Shown here: positions 49,276-58,422 of the stretch, piece after piece
Layout of the letters: each line of letters starts with the position of its first letter
How positions within the stretch are numbered: position 1 is the first letter of the stretch
Assembly (NCBI GenBank): GCA_016793065.1
Contig: JAEULV010000028.1
Coordinates: forward strand, 1-61,154
Reading direction: 5' to 3'
Origin: Hyphomicrobiaceae bacterium
Lineage (GTDB): Bacteria > Pseudomonadota > Alphaproteobacteria > Rhizobiales > Ancalomicrobiaceae
DNA: 61,154 bases
The notes under the pieces: generated by a model
What the model was told of the DNA's origin: nothing
Database searches by the model: none
The model's input: only the letters and a program-made list of their open reading frames with translations
Position numbers and translations under genes: made by a program

Positions 49276-51216
49276 ATGACCTTGTCCCAAGGCCGCTTCC
49301 CTGGGCCTGTCGCGCCAGCGGCATCGCCCTTCGATGTGCTGCAGGCCGGCCTGACGGCGCTGTGGAACGAAGCGCTTGCCACCCTCCTGGCGGTGCCCGG
49401 CGCGATCGTCGATGCCGCGCAGGCACTGGCGCACCTGCCCCGCGCCGACGGCGCCCGCCTCATCGAGACGCTGGCGGTGATGGCGGCGGTCATGGCGGGG
49501 TACTGGATCACCCGCCGCCTGCTCGCGCCGCTGCGCCTGCGCGCCGGCGCCCATACCGTGCCGTTCGCCGCCCTCGTCCGTCAGGCGGGGTGCGATCTTG
49601 CGGCGCTGGCGGTCGCGGCGCTGATCGGCCGGGTGCTGCTGGCGCGCTGGCTCGGCCTGCCGGCGGGCGCGCCCGACCTGCCGGCGCTTGCCGCCGTGGC
49701 GCTGGTGCGCTTCCTGCTCGGGCTCGGCATTGCCCGCTTCTTCTTTCAGGTCGAGTTCCCCGGCCTGCGCCTCGTCGCCGTCGACGATGCCGGCGCGTCC
49801 CGGGGCCTGCGCTGGACCGTGGCGCTGCTCGCCGCCGGACACGCCCACTCGGTCTTGCTCGCGGTGGCGCGGGCCGACGGCTTTCCCGCCGCCAGCGCCC
49901 GCGCGCTCACCGTGCTTGTCGCCGCCCTGCTGCTGGCGGCGGCGCTGCGGCTCATCGCCGACCTGCGCCGGCGACACCGCCTGCCGCGCCTGGTGGCGGC
50001 GATCGGTGCCGCCGCGGCCAGCATCATCGCCGGCCTGTGGGTTTGGGGGGCGCTGTCCGGCGAGTTCCGCCTGTTTCACGGCATGGTCGGCACCGTCGCG
50101 ATCCTGCTCGTCGGCTGGACCCTCGATCAGGTCATCGCCCTCAGCATCGAGGCCTCGCGCCGTCCGGCCGAAATGCGCCGGCTGTTCGTCACCCGCGTCG
50201 TCGTCGATGCCCTCGCGGTCACGCTGATCGCGCGCGTCCTCATCGAGTTCTGGTTCGCCGACGCGCCCGGCTGGTTCGAGCCGGGCGGCTTCGCGGTGTT
50301 TTCCCGCCGGCTGACGCTGGCGTCGATCCTGCTCGTCGGCGGCCTCTGGATCTGCGCCATGATCCACGTCTGGGTGCAGGCGCGGCTGACCCCGCCCGAG
50401 GCCGCGCCCGCGTCGGCCGAGGCGACCGCGTCGCGGGCGCGGCTCTCGACCATCCTGCCGATCGTCCGCTTCGCCGCCATTGCCATCATCCTGCTCGTCG
50501 TCGGGCTGATGATGCTCTCGATCGTCGGGGTCGACATCACGCCGCTGATGGCCGGCGCCGGCATTGTCGGCCTCGCCGTCAGCCTCGGGTCGCAGACACT
50601 CGTGAAGGACATCGTCTCCGGCGTGTTCTACATGATCGACGACGTCTTCCGCCTCGGCGAGACGATCGAGTCGAACAGCCGGCGCGGTCAGCTCGAACAC
50701 ATCAGCGCCCGCTCGGTGCGGCTGCGCGACAATGACGGCCGGCTGCACACCATCCCCTTCGGCGATCTTGGCACGGTGACCAACTACAGCCGGCGGCTGG
50801 CGCGGTTCCGCGCCCGCGTCGCATTCGCGACGACGATCGAAGACGCCACGCTGGCCGGCTTCCGCCAATCGCTGCGGGCGGCCCTGCGCAGCGACAAGCT
50901 GTTGCAGAGCGGCATCATCGGCACCATCGCCACCGAGGCCCATGCCGATGCGGCGCGCACCGCCGTCGAGGTGTCCTTCGTCCTCGGCGCCGGCATCGCC
51001 GCCCAGGCCGAGGTGGTCGCCCGCCGGCTGATCGCCGAGGAACTGCGCGAGGCCGGCCTCGCGCCCGACGGCGACGGCATCGCGATTACCGTCGAGGAAA
51101 TCACCCCGTCGCCCCCGCCCGCCACCGGCCCGCGCCCACCGTCGCCGCAAGCCGCGCCCGAGCCCCCGTCCGTGACCCCGACCCCGCCCCCGACCCCGCC
51201 CCCGACCCCGCCATGA
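49276..51216 (+). CDS. Mechanosensitive ion channel, MscS family, large form
   Basis: 646 aa. About ten membrane segments precede the MscS core: the pore helix region DITPLMAGAGIVGLAVSLGSQTLVKDIVSGVFYMIDDVFRLGETIE near residues 420-465, followed by the beta domain (SRRGQLEHISARSVRLRDNDGRLHTIPFGDLGTVTNYSR). The cytoplasmic tail ends in a Pro/Thr repeat (PTPPPTPPPTPP). It opens under hypo-osmotic membrane tension. Start at ATG 49276; divergent from the repeat-protein gene. Confidence 0.92.
   Translation: MTLSQGRFPGPVAPAASPFDVLQAGLTALWNEALATLLAVPGAIVDAAQALAHLPRADGARLIETLAVMAAVMAGYWITRRLLAPLRLRAGAHTVPFAALVRQAGCDLAALAVAALIGRVLLARWLGLPAGAPDLPALAAVALVRFLLGLGIARFFFQVEFPGLRLVAVDDAGASRGLRWTVALLAAGHAHSVLLAVARADGFPAASARALTVLVAALLLAAALRLIADLRRRHRLPRLVAAIGAAAASIIAGLWVWGALSGEFRLFHGMVGTVAILLVGWTLDQVIALSIEASRRPAEMRRLFVTRVVVDALAVTLIARVLIEFWFADAPGWFEPGGFAVFSRRLTLASILLVGGLWICAMIHVWVQARLTPPEAAPASAEATASRARLSTILPIVRFAAIAIILLVVGLMMLSIVGVDITPLMAGAGIVGLAVSLGSQTLVKDIVSGVFYMIDDVFRLGETIESNSRRGQLEHISARSVRLRDNDGRLHTIPFGDLGTVTNYSRRLARFRARVAFATTIEDATLAGFRQSLRAALRSDKLLQSGIIGTIATEAHADAARTAVEVSFVLGAGIAAQAEVVARRLIAEELREAGLAPDGDGIAITVEEITPSPPPATGPRPPSPQAAPEPPSVTPTPPPTPPPTPP
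51174..51212 (+). repeat. Short tandem repeat (GACCCCGCCCCC)n
   Basis: Twelve-base units encode the (TPPP)n tail of the MscS protein. Such tracts vary in length by slippage. The following 230 bases up to 51447 hold no gene I can support. Confidence 0.7.
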
Positions 51217-51447
51217 TCATGGCATTGAGGCCGATGCCGCTCCTCCCTTAAGCCTGATGAGCCGGCGCGCCGCCCTCGACGACCCGCCGGCCGCGCCCTT
51301 CCGCCCCAACTTGCCGGCCGCGCGCCGCATTCCACCGCCAGTCCGCCTTTTCCGCCAACCCGCGCTTGCCCGTGTCGCCCAGTTCGCCGGATCTCGTCCG
51401 CAAGCCCAGCCATCCGGCCCATCGCCGGTGCCCAAACGGAGCCCCCC

Positions 51448-51675
51448 ATGAGGAAGACGTCCATCCTGACCTGCGTCCTGCTGCTCGCCGGCGCCACCCT
51501 CGCCCACGGCCAGTCCGCGCCGACCCGCGAGGAACAGGCCGCCTGCCGCGCTGACGCGATGAAGCTCTGCTCGGCCCATATCGGCAAGCCGACCGAAATG
51601 AACGCCTGCCTCAAGGCCAACAAGCCCAACCTCAGCGCCCCCTGCAAGAAAGTCATCGAATCCCGCGGCGGCTGA
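51448..51675 (+). CDS. Small secreted cysteine-rich-repeat protein (75 aa)
   Basis: Signal peptide (SILTCVLLLAGATLAHGQ) and a single Cys-rich GLG1-like unit: CRADAMKLCSAHIGKPTEMNACLKANKPNLSAPCKKVI. Four cysteines are placed for two disulfides. The family is widespread in proteobacteria and of unknown role. Start ATG 51448; it is followed by a strong hairpin. Confidence 0.8.
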   Translation: MRKTSILTCVLLLAGATLAHGQSAPTREEQAACRADAMKLCSAHIGKPTEMNACLKANKPNLSAPCKKVIESRGG

Positions 51676-51720
51676 CCCCCTCGCGCCGCGCCCGCCGCGC
51701 CTGCCGCCACCCGCAAGACG

Positions 51721-51756
51721 AAAAAGGACCGCGCCCCCGACGGAGGCGCGGTCCTT
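51721..51756 (-). terminator. Bidirectional terminator between the Cys-rich gene and the GABA transaminase gene
   Basis: AAGGACCGCGCC (51724-51735) and GGCGCGGTCCTT (51745-51756) form a perfect 12-bp stem with a 9-base loop. On the minus strand it runs into TTTTT, ending the transaminase transcript; on the plus strand GTCTTT gives a weaker tail. Confidence 0.8.
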
Positions 51757-51786
51757 GTCTTTGAGGCCTGCCGGCCGCCTGAAGCC

Positions 51787-53094
51787 TCACGCCGCTGCTG
51801 TCGTGCCTTGCGCGGCGACGGCGTCGGTGAAGGCGGCTTCGAGGATGTCGAGGCCTTCGTTCAGCTGGTCGAAGGGGATGGTCAGCGGCGCGAGGATGCG
51901 GATGACGTTGAAGCCGGTGCCGCAGGAGAGCAGGATCAGGCCCTTTTCCTGCGCCCGCGCCACCAGCGCCGCCGTCAGCGCCGCGTCGGGTTCGCGGCTG
52001 GCGCGGTCCTTCACCAGTTCCATCGCCACCATGGCGCCAAGCCCGCGCACCTCGCCGATGGCGTTGAAGGTGTTGCGCCGGGCCATGTCTTCCAGCCGGC
52101 CGCGAATGATGTCGCCGAGTTCGAGCGAGCGCTGGCACAGCGCCTCCTCGGCCACCACGTCCAGCACCGCGTGCGCAGCGGCGACGCCGATCGGATTGCC
52201 GCCATAGGTGCCGCCGAGGCCGCCCGGGTGGACCTTGTCCATGATCGCCGCCTTGCCGGTGACCGCGGCGAGCGGGAAGCCACCGGCGAGCCCCTTGGCC
52301 ATGGTCATCAGGTCCGGCTCGATGCCGGAATATTCCACCGCGAACATCTTGCCGGTGCGGGCGATGCCGGTCTGGATCTCGTCGACGATCAGCAGGATGC
52401 CGTTCTCGTCGCAGACCTTGCGCAGCGCCTGCATGAATTCCGGCGGGGCGATGTAGAAGCCGCCCTCGCCCTGCACCGGCTCGATGATGACGGCGGCGAC
52501 CCGGCCCGGGTCGACATCCGAGGCAAACAGCTGCCGCAGGCCCTCGGTCGCCGCCTCGACGGTGATGCCGTGATAGGCCTTGGGGAACGGCGCGTGATAG
52601 ACCTCGGCCGGGAACGGACCGAAGCCCTTCTTGTAGGGCACCACCTTGCCGGTCAGCGCCATGCCCATCATCGTGCGGCCATGGAAGGCGCCGTTGAAGG
52701 CGACGATGCCGGAGCGGCCGGTGGCGTGGCGGGCGATCTTGACCGCGTTCTCCACCGCCTCGGCGCCGGTTGAGACGAACATCGTCTTCTTCGGCGTCGG
52801 CCCGGGAACCACCGCGTTCAGCCGCTCCGCCAGCGCGATGTAGCACTCGTACGGCGCCACGTGGAAGCAGGTATGAGTGAAGGCATCGAGCTGCTGCTTC
52901 ACCGCGTCGATCACCTTCGGATGGCGGTGGCCGGTATTGACCACGGCGATGCCGGCGGCGAAGTCGATGTAGCGCTTGCCATCGGCATCCCACAGTTCGG
53001 CATTCTCGGCCTTGGTCGCATAGATCGACTTGGTGCCGACGCCATTCGATACGGCGGCGGACTGACGGGCCTTGAGGGTATCGGCGGCGGACAT
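51787..53094 (-). CDS. gabT: 4-aminobutyrate aminotransferase
   Basis: 435 aa from ATG 53094 behind AGGAG. Class III PLP aminotransferase with STGAEAVENAVKIAR, ILLIVDEIQTGIARTGKMFA and cofactor lysine in MTMAKGLAGGFPLAAV near residue 275; EPVQGEGGF is also present. These fit GabT/PuuE. It transfers the amino group of GABA (or a related omega-amino acid) to 2-oxoglutarate. A TTGCTCA/TGAGCAA palindrome lies over its promoter, next to the divergent XRE-cupin regulator and a polyamine transporter. Confidence 0.9.
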   Translation of the reverse strand: MSAADTLKARQSAAVSNGVGTKSIYATKAENAELWDADGKRYIDFAAGIAVVNTGHRHPKVIDAVKQQLDAFTHTCFHVAPYECYIALAERLNAVVPGPTPKKTMFVSTGAEAVENAVKIARHATGRSGIVAFNGAFHGRTMMGMALTGKVVPYKKGFGPFPAEVYHAPFPKAYHGITVEAATEGLRQLFASDVDPGRVAAVIIEPVQGEGGFYIAPPEFMQALRKVCDENGILLIVDEIQTGIARTGKMFAVEYSGIEPDLMTMAKGLAGGFPLAAVTGKAAIMDKVHPGGLGGTYGGNPIGVAAAHAVLDVVAEEALCQRSLELGDIIRGRLEDMARRNTFNAIGEVRGLGAMVAMELVKDRASREPDAALTAALVARAQEKGLILLSCGTGFNVIRILAPLTIPFDQLNEGLDILEAAFTDAVAAQGTTAAA

Positions 53095-53143
53095 CGGTGG
53101 CTCCTGGTTTCGGCTGCGGCTCTGGATGGGATCAGAAATACCA

Positions 53144-53163
53144 TTGCTCATTATTTTGAGCAA
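53144..53163. promoter_or_regulatory. Operator palindrome TTGCTCA-N6-TGAGCAA over the gabT promoter
   Basis: The arms at 53144-53150 and 53157-53163 are exact reverse complements. On the minus strand the right arm supplies a -35 (TTGCTC) followed 17 bases later by TATTTC, so a bound protein would block or shape the gabT promoter. Half-copies recur at 53202-53208, 53861-53867 and 53916-53922. Confidence 0.6.
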
Positions 53164-53201
53164 GATCGACACGAGATTACAAGCGCGCCTGGCGCCCCTT
53201 A

Positions 53202-53208
53202 TTGAGCA
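53202..53208 (+). promoter_or_regulatory. Half-site TTGAGCA in the regulator's leader
   Basis: Same heptamer core as the gabT operator, 50 bases ahead of the regulator start, which suggests autoregulation. Confidence 0.35.
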
Positions 53209-53258
53209 TTGCCCTGACCTGTGCTTTGCGGTTCACTCCGGTCGCGGAGGCAGTCCCC

Positions 53259-53840
53259 ATGGATTTCGACATAGGTTCAAGGTTGCGCGAGGTGCGTGTC
53301 GGCGCCGGACTAACCCAGCGTCAGCTGGCGGAGCGGGCCGGCGTTACCCACGGCATGATCTCGATGGTCGAGCAAAACAAGAATAGCCCCTCGGTCGCGT
53401 CCCTGCGCAAGATCCTCGGCGGCATTCCCATGACCATGGCCGACTTCTTCGAGCCCGAGCGCGACAAGACCGACATGGTGTTTTTTCGCCCGTCCGACCT
53501 GATTGACCTAACGTCACGTATCCATCATGTCCATGATTCAAGCGTTTTAACCGGCAAGCTGAGCTATCGTCAGGTGGGCGACGCCCGCGCCCATAACCTG
53601 CAGATTCTGCATGAGCGCTATGAGCCCGGCGCGGATACCGGCCCGGCGATGCTGGAGCACGTTTCGCACGAGGGCGGGGTCGTCATCGCCGGCGAACTCG
53701 AGCTGACGGTCGGCGAGCAGGTACGAATCCTCAAGCCCGGCGACGCCTATCTGTTCGACAGCCGCGTGCCCCACCGCTTCCGCAATGTCTCCGACCGTCC
53801 ATGCGAGGTCGTCAGCGCCTGCACGCCGCCATATCTTTGA
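53259..53840 (+). CDS. XRE-type regulator with C-terminal cupin domain (PuuR-like)
   Basis: 193 aa from ATG 53259 after GGAGG. N-terminal HTH_3 domain (residues 6-60: RLREVRVGAGLTQRQLAERAGVTHGMISMVEQNKNSPSVASLRKIL), then a cupin domain with HVSHEGGVVIAGELELTVGEQVRILKPGDAYLFDSRVPHRFRN. This architecture is that of PuuR, which represses putrescine and GABA genes in Escherichia coli. It lies between gabT and a polyamine-type transporter and shares TTGCTCA-type sites with both. Confidence 0.92.
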   Translation: MDFDIGSRLREVRVGAGLTQRQLAERAGVTHGMISMVEQNKNSPSVASLRKILGGIPMTMADFFEPERDKTDMVFFRPSDLIDLTSRIHHVHDSSVLTGKLSYRQVGDARAHNLQILHERYEPGADTGPAMLEHVSHEGGVVIAGELELTVGEQVRILKPGDAYLFDSRVPHRFRNVSDRPCEVVSACTPPYL

Positions 53841-53860
53841 ACGTTTGATCAAGCGAAACT

Positions 53861-53922
53861 TGCTCAGAATTTTATGAATTTGCCTTGTGCCCTGAAACGA
53901 TCTGTGTATTTTTCTTGAGCAG
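53861..53922 (+). promoter_or_regulatory. Two TTGCTCA/TTGAGCA half-sites in the transporter promoter region
   Basis: TTGCTCA at 53861-53867 and TTGAGCA at 53916-53922 are the same core as the gabT operator, in opposite orientation and 48 bases apart. A separate palindrome TTGATCAA lies at 53846-53853. The region is AT-rich and precedes the ABC operon. Confidence 0.45.
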
Positions 53923-53991
53923 ATCAGCGCCGGCCAGCACCGGCGCGACGACGCAGCGACAAGCGGCGCGGATTCAGGGGGAGATGTCGGG

Positions 53992-55125
53992 ATGCAGGTC
54001 GGGTCCGTGGGCTCGGATGCGCGGGAGATTGCGCGGGCCGGCGATTTCGTTCGGTTCGACAAGGTCGAGAAGAGCTATGACGGCCGCACGCTGGTCGTGC
54101 GCCAGCTCGACCTTCTGGTGGCGCGCGGCGAGTTCCTCACCCTGCTCGGCCCCTCCGGCTCCGGCAAGACCACGACGCTGATGATGCTCGCCGGCTTCGA
54201 GACGCCGACGCGCGGCCTGATCACGCTGGAAGGCCGCGACATCACCCGCGTGCCGCCGCACAAGCGCGGCCTCGGCATGGTGTTCCAGAACTACGCGCTG
54301 TTTCCGCACATGAGCGTGCGCGAGAACCTCGCCTTCCCGCTGGAAGTGCGTGGGGTGTCCCGCGCCGAGATCGGCGAACGGGTGACCAGGGCGCTCGACA
54401 TGGTGCGGCTCGGCAAGCTCGGTGACCGGCGGCCGGGGCAATTGTCCGGCGGCCAGCAGCAGCGCATCGCCCTTGCCCGCGCCCTGGTGTTCGAGCCCAA
54501 GCTGGTGCTGATGGACGAGCCGCTCGGCGCCCTCGACAAGCAGCTACGCGAGCATATGCAGTATGAAATCAAGCACCTGCACGAGCGCCTCGGCGTCACG
54601 GTCGTCTATGTCACCCATGATCAGGGCGAGGCGCTGACCATGTCCGACCGGGTGGCGGTGTTCAATGACGGCCGCATCCAGCAGATCGACCGGCCCCGCA
54701 CCATCTACGAACACCCGGATACCGCCTTCGTCGCCCAGTTCATCGGCGAGAACAACAAGGTCGACGGCACCGTCACCGCGCTTGGCGTCGGCGAGGCGAC
54801 GGTCACCACCGCCGCCGGGCAGGCGATCCGCGCCGAGGCCGGCCCGGGGCTGAGCCTTGGCGGCCGGGCGCTGGTGTCGCTGCGGCCGGAGCGGCTGTCG
54901 CTCGCCCATGGCGCCGATGCCGTCGCCAACCATTTCCCCGGCACGGTGGTCGAGACCATCTATCACGGCGATCATCTGCGCGTCCGGCTGGAAGCGCTCG
55001 GTCGCGACGATTTCGTCGTCAAGGCGCCGGTTTCCGGCTCCGAGGCGCTGGTCCCGGGCAGAACCGTCGACATCGGCTGGCGCGTCGCCGATGGGCGGGC
55101 GCTGCCGATCGAGACCCCTGCCTGA
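53992..55125 (+). CDS. potA: Polyamine-type ABC transporter ATP-binding protein (PotA-like)
   Basis: 377 aa. Walker A GPSGSGKTT near residue 48, signature [15 protein letters not shown] near residue 145, Walker B LVLMDEPLGALD near residue 168, then a C-terminal TOBE regulatory domain (RALVSLRPERLSLA). Length and domains match PotA/PotG. The ATG at 53992 follows GGGGGAGATGTCGGG. First gene of the transporter operon. Confidence 0.9.
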   Translation: MQVGSVGSDAREIARAGDFVRFDKVEKSYDGRTLVVRQLDLLVARGEFLTLLGPSGSGKTTTLMMLAGFETPTRGLITLEGRDITRVPPHKRGLGMVFQNYALFPHMSVRENLAFPLEVRGVSRAEIGERVTRALDMVRLGKLGDRRPGQLSGGQQQRIALARALVFEPKLVLMDEPLGALDKQLREHMQYEIKHLHERLGVTVVYVTHDQGEALTMSDRVAVFNDGRIQQIDRPRTIYEHPDTAFVAQFIGENNKVDGTVTALGVGEATVTTAAGQAIRAEAGPGLSLGGRALVSLRPERLSLAHGADAVANHFPGTVVETIYHGDHLRVRLEALGRDDFVVKAPVSGSEALVPGRTVDIGWRVADGRALPIETPA

Positions 55126-55220
55126 TCCGACGGCCGGCCCCCCCGCGCGCGGGAGACGCTGGCATCTGTTGCAAGCAACCGCGCGCCGCGTCGACGGCGC
55201 CGCAATACGGGAGGAAGTCC

Positions 55221-56276
55221 ATGTCGATCCGGTCGAAAATGATGGTCGCCGCCGCCGCGCTGGTCGGTGTCGGGTTGCTTGCCGCCGGCGTCCACGCCGC
55301 GCGGCCCCTGACGGTCGTGTCCTGGGGCGGCGCCTATCAGGATGCGCAGAAGAAGGTCTATTTCGAGCCGTTCAAGGCCACTGGCACGGCGATGATTGAC
55401 GAGAGCTGGGACGGCGGCGTCGGCGTGCTGCGCTCGAAGGTGCAGGGCGGCACCGATTCCGGCTGGGACGTGGTGCAGGTCGAGAGCGAGGAACTGGTGA
55501 TCGGCTGCGACGAGGGCATGTTCCTGCCGCTCGACTACGGCAAGATCGGCGGCAAGGACGCCTATCTGCCGGCGGCGGTGCATGAATGCGGCGTCGGCGC
55601 CATCGTCTACAATTTCGTCCTCGGCTACGACAAGGACAAGCTGAAGGACGGCCCGACCGGCTGGGCCGACTTCTTCGACCTGAAGAAGTTCCCCGGCAAG
55701 CGGGCGCTGCGGCAGGGGCCGAAGACCAATCTGGAAATCGCGCTGATCGCCGACGGCGTCGCCCCCGCCGATGTCTACAAGGTGCTGGCGACCGCCGCGG
55801 GCGTCGACCGGGCCTTCAAGAAGCTCGACATGATCAAGAAGGATCTGGTGTGGTGGAAGTCCGGCGCGCAGCCGCCGCAGCTCCTCGCCTCGGGCGAAGT
55901 GGCGATGACCTCGGTCTATAACGGCCGCATCGACGCCGCCAACCGCGCCGACAAGCGCAATTTCGGCATCCAGTGGTCCGGCTCGCTGTTCACTATCGAC
56001 AGCTGGGTGATCCTCAAGACCACGCCGAACAAGGACGCCGCCTATGGCTTCCTCGCCCATGTCGGCAAGGCCGAGAACCAGGCCAAGCTGCCGGAGGCGA
56101 TCGCCTATGGCGTCACCAACAAGGACGCCGGCGCCAAGATCGACCCGAAGCGTCTCGCCGATCTGCCGACCCATCCCGACAACATGAAGAACGCGGTGCA
56201 GATCTCCGACAAGTTCTGGATCGAGAACGTCGACCGCCTGACCGAGCGCTTCAACAAGTGGGCGGCGCAGAACTGA
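55221..56276 (+). CDS. Polyamine-type ABC transporter substrate-binding protein (PotD/PotF-like)
   Basis: 351 aa periplasmic protein with signal peptide (MMVAAAALVGVGLLAAGVHA). The mature N-terminus LTVVSWGGAYQDAQKKVYFEPFKATG is the classic opening of PotD/PotF-like proteins. GWDVVQVESEELVIGCDEG, GVGAIVYNFVLGYDKDKL and MTSVYNGRIDAANR are typical ligand-site blocks. The acidic residues suit a polyamine, but related proteins bind GABA or opines. Confidence 0.9.
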   Translation: MSIRSKMMVAAAALVGVGLLAAGVHAARPLTVVSWGGAYQDAQKKVYFEPFKATGTAMIDESWDGGVGVLRSKVQGGTDSGWDVVQVESEELVIGCDEGMFLPLDYGKIGGKDAYLPAAVHECGVGAIVYNFVLGYDKDKLKDGPTGWADFFDLKKFPGKRALRQGPKTNLEIALIADGVAPADVYKVLATAAGVDRAFKKLDMIKKDLVWWKSGAQPPQLLASGEVAMTSVYNGRIDAANRADKRNFGIQWSGSLFTIDSWVILKTTPNKDAAYGFLAHVGKAENQAKLPEAIAYGVTNKDAGAKIDPKRLADLPTHPDNMKNAVQISDKFWIENVDRLTERFNKWAAQN

Positions 56277-56358
56277 GCCACCCGATCGCGATCAATCCCG
56301 GCGCCGTCTTCCGGCGCCGGGTCCATGCTGACGGACGTGCATTCGAGGGCTCGACGAC

Positions 56359-57585
56359 GTGGACAGGGACGTGGATCTCGCCAAGGATCTGAAGCGGGCG
56401 GAACGCCGCCGGCGCATGACGGCGCTGGCGCTGATTGCGCCGCTGTTCCTGTTCCTGATGGCGTCGTTCGTGGCGCCGATCGTCGACATGCTGCGCCGGT
56501 CCGTCGTCGATACCGAACTCGCCGAGGTCTGGCCGGCAACCGCCGCGGCGGTGAAGCACTGGCAACCGGGCGCGGCCGCGCCGGATGCGCTCTACGCCGC
56601 GCTCGGCGCCGACCTGAAGGCCTCCGCCGAGGCACGAACCATCGCCATCGCCGCGCGGCGGCTGAACTACGCCCTGCCGAACGGCCGCAGTCTCGTCTTG
56701 AACACCGGCCGGGCCCTTCGCGCCGACGATACGGCGCCGGCCAGTTGGCGCGACCGGCTGATCGGCCTCGATCCAGCCTGGGGCGAGCCGGCGACGCTGG
56801 TGGCGTTGCAGCAAGCCTCCGGCCCGGCAACGGACTTCTATCTGCTCACCGCCGTCGACATGGAGCGCGACACCGCCGGCGCCATCGTCCAGCGGCCGGC
56901 GCAGCAATCGCTCTATCTGCAGGTGCTCGGCCGGACGCTGATGATCTCGCTGGTCGTCACCCTCGTTTGCCTGCTGCTCGGCTTCCCCCTGTCCTATCTG
57001 GTCGCCAATGCGCCCGCCCGCACCGGCAACCTGTTGATGATCCTGGTGCTGCTGCCGTTCTGGACCTCGCTGTTGGTCCGCTCTGCCGCCTGGATCGTGC
57101 TGCTGCAGGACCAGGGCGTCGTCAACGGCGCCCTGCAGGCGCTCGGCATCACCGACGGCCCGATCCGGATGATCTTCAACCGCACCGGCGTCGTCATCGC
57201 CATGACCCACGTGCTGCTGCCGTTTATGATCATGCCGATGATCGCGACGATGAAATCGATCCCGCCGACCTATATGCGCGCGGCTGTGTCGCTCGGCGCC
57301 CATCCGGCCGTCGCCTTCGTGCGGGTCTACCTGCCGCAGACCGTACCGGGCGTCGCCGCCGGCGCGCTGCTGGTCTTCATCATGGCGCTTGGCTACTATG
57401 TCACCCCGGCGCTGGTCGGCGGCGCCGAGGATCAGATGCTCGCCTATTTCATCGCCTTCTACACCACGTCGAGCGCCAACTGGGGCCTGGCGGCGGCGCT
57501 GGGGGTGATCCTGCTCGGCGCCACCATGATCCTCTACCTCGTCTATGCCCGGCTCGCCGGCATGGGCCAAGTCAAGCTCGGGTGA
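56359..57585 (+). CDS. Polyamine-type ABC transporter permease, PotB-like, with large periplasmic loop
   Basis: 408 aa from a GTG at 56359. PotB proteins are usually nearer 290 aa; here a soluble insert of about 130 residues (about 55-190) lies between the first membrane helix (LALIAPLFLFLMASFVAPI) and the permease core (LGRTLMISLVVTLVCLLLGFPLSYLVA). EAA loop RAAVSLGAHPAVAFVRVYLPQTVPGV near residue 312. Such long forms are known among putrescine/spermidine-like importers of alphaproteobacteria. Confidence 0.9.
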   Translation: MDRDVDLAKDLKRAERRRRMTALALIAPLFLFLMASFVAPIVDMLRRSVVDTELAEVWPATAAAVKHWQPGAAAPDALYAALGADLKASAEARTIAIAARRLNYALPNGRSLVLNTGRALRADDTAPASWRDRLIGLDPAWGEPATLVALQQASGPATDFYLLTAVDMERDTAGAIVQRPAQQSLYLQVLGRTLMISLVVTLVCLLLGFPLSYLVANAPARTGNLLMILVLLPFWTSLLVRSAAWIVLLQDQGVVNGALQALGITDGPIRMIFNRTGVVIAMTHVLLPFMIMPMIATMKSIPPTYMRAAVSLGAHPAVAFVRVYLPQTVPGVAAGALLVFIMALGYYVTPALVGGAEDQMLAYFIAFYTTSSANWGLAAALGVILLGATMILYLVYARLAGMGQVKLG

Positions 57586-57589
57586 GGCC

Positions 57590-58417
57590 ATGTCGCACGC
57601 GCCCTCGACCCTGACCGAACGCGTCGCCCGCATCGCCCTGGTGGTTTCCGCCATTGCCGTGCTGGTGTTCCTGGTGGCGCCGATCCTGGCGATCCTGCCG
57701 CTGTCGGTGAACGACTCCGAGTTCCTCACCTATCCGATGCGCGGCTGGACCACGCGCTGGTACGAATCGGTGTTCGCCAGCGAGAAGTGGCGGCTCGCGG
57801 TGATGAATTCCTTCCTCATCGGCATTCCGGCGACGGTGATCGCCACCGTGCTGGGAACGCTCGCCTCGATCGGGCTGGCAATGGCTGATTTTCGCGGCAA
57901 GGCGGCGATCTCGGCGCTGATCCTGTCGCCGCTGGTGGTGCCGATCGTAATTGTTGCGGTCGGGCTCTATTTCTTCTTCGCCCCGCTCGGCCTGACCCAG
58001 ACCTATACCGGGCTGATCGTCGCCCACGCCGCCCTCGGTGCCCCCTTCGTCGTGGTCACCGTCTCGGCCGCGCTTGCGTCCTTCGACCGCAATCTCGCCC
58101 GCGCCGCCGCCAGTCTCGGCGCGCCGCCGGTGACGGTATTCCGCCGGGTGATGCTGCCGATCCTGGCGCCGGGCGTCGCCTCGGGGGCGCTGTTTGCCTT
58201 TGCCGCGTCGTTTGACGAAGTCGTCACCGTGATGCTGCTCGGCGCCCCGCACCAGCGCACCATCCCGCGCGAGATGTTTTCCGGCCTGCGCGACAGCTTC
58301 AACCCGACGATCGCTGCGGTGGCGACGCTGCTCACCGTGCTGGCGGTCGCCCTGCTCCTGGTGGTCGAGGCCCTGCGCCTCCGGGCGGAGCGGCTGAAGA
58401 CCCGGGCCGGGGATTGA
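57590..58417 (+). CDS. Polyamine-type ABC transporter permease, PotC-like
   Basis: 275 aa from ATG 57590, five bases after the preceding stop. Six membrane segments; EAA loop RAAASLGAPPVTVFRRVMLPILAPG near residue 177. FDEVVTVMLLGAPHQRTIPREMFSGLRD is a typical PotC C-terminal block. Last gene of the operon; a perfect 30-base palindrome follows. Confidence 0.93.
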   Translation: MSHAPSTLTERVARIALVVSAIAVLVFLVAPILAILPLSVNDSEFLTYPMRGWTTRWYESVFASEKWRLAVMNSFLIGIPATVIATVLGTLASIGLAMADFRGKAAISALILSPLVVPIVIVAVGLYFFFAPLGLTQTYTGLIVAHAALGAPFVVVTVSAALASFDRNLARAAASLGAPPVTVFRRVMLPILAPGVASGALFAFAASFDEVVTVMLLGAPHQRTIPREMFSGLRDSFNPTIAAVATLLTVLAVALLLVVEALRLRAERLKTRAGD

Positions 58418-58422
58418 CGCCA

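Noticed and set aside
48907..51150. A 747-codon minus-strand frame opposite the MscS gene
   Set aside because: Antisense shadow rich in Gln, Arg and Gly; the plus strand encodes an unmistakable MscS core.
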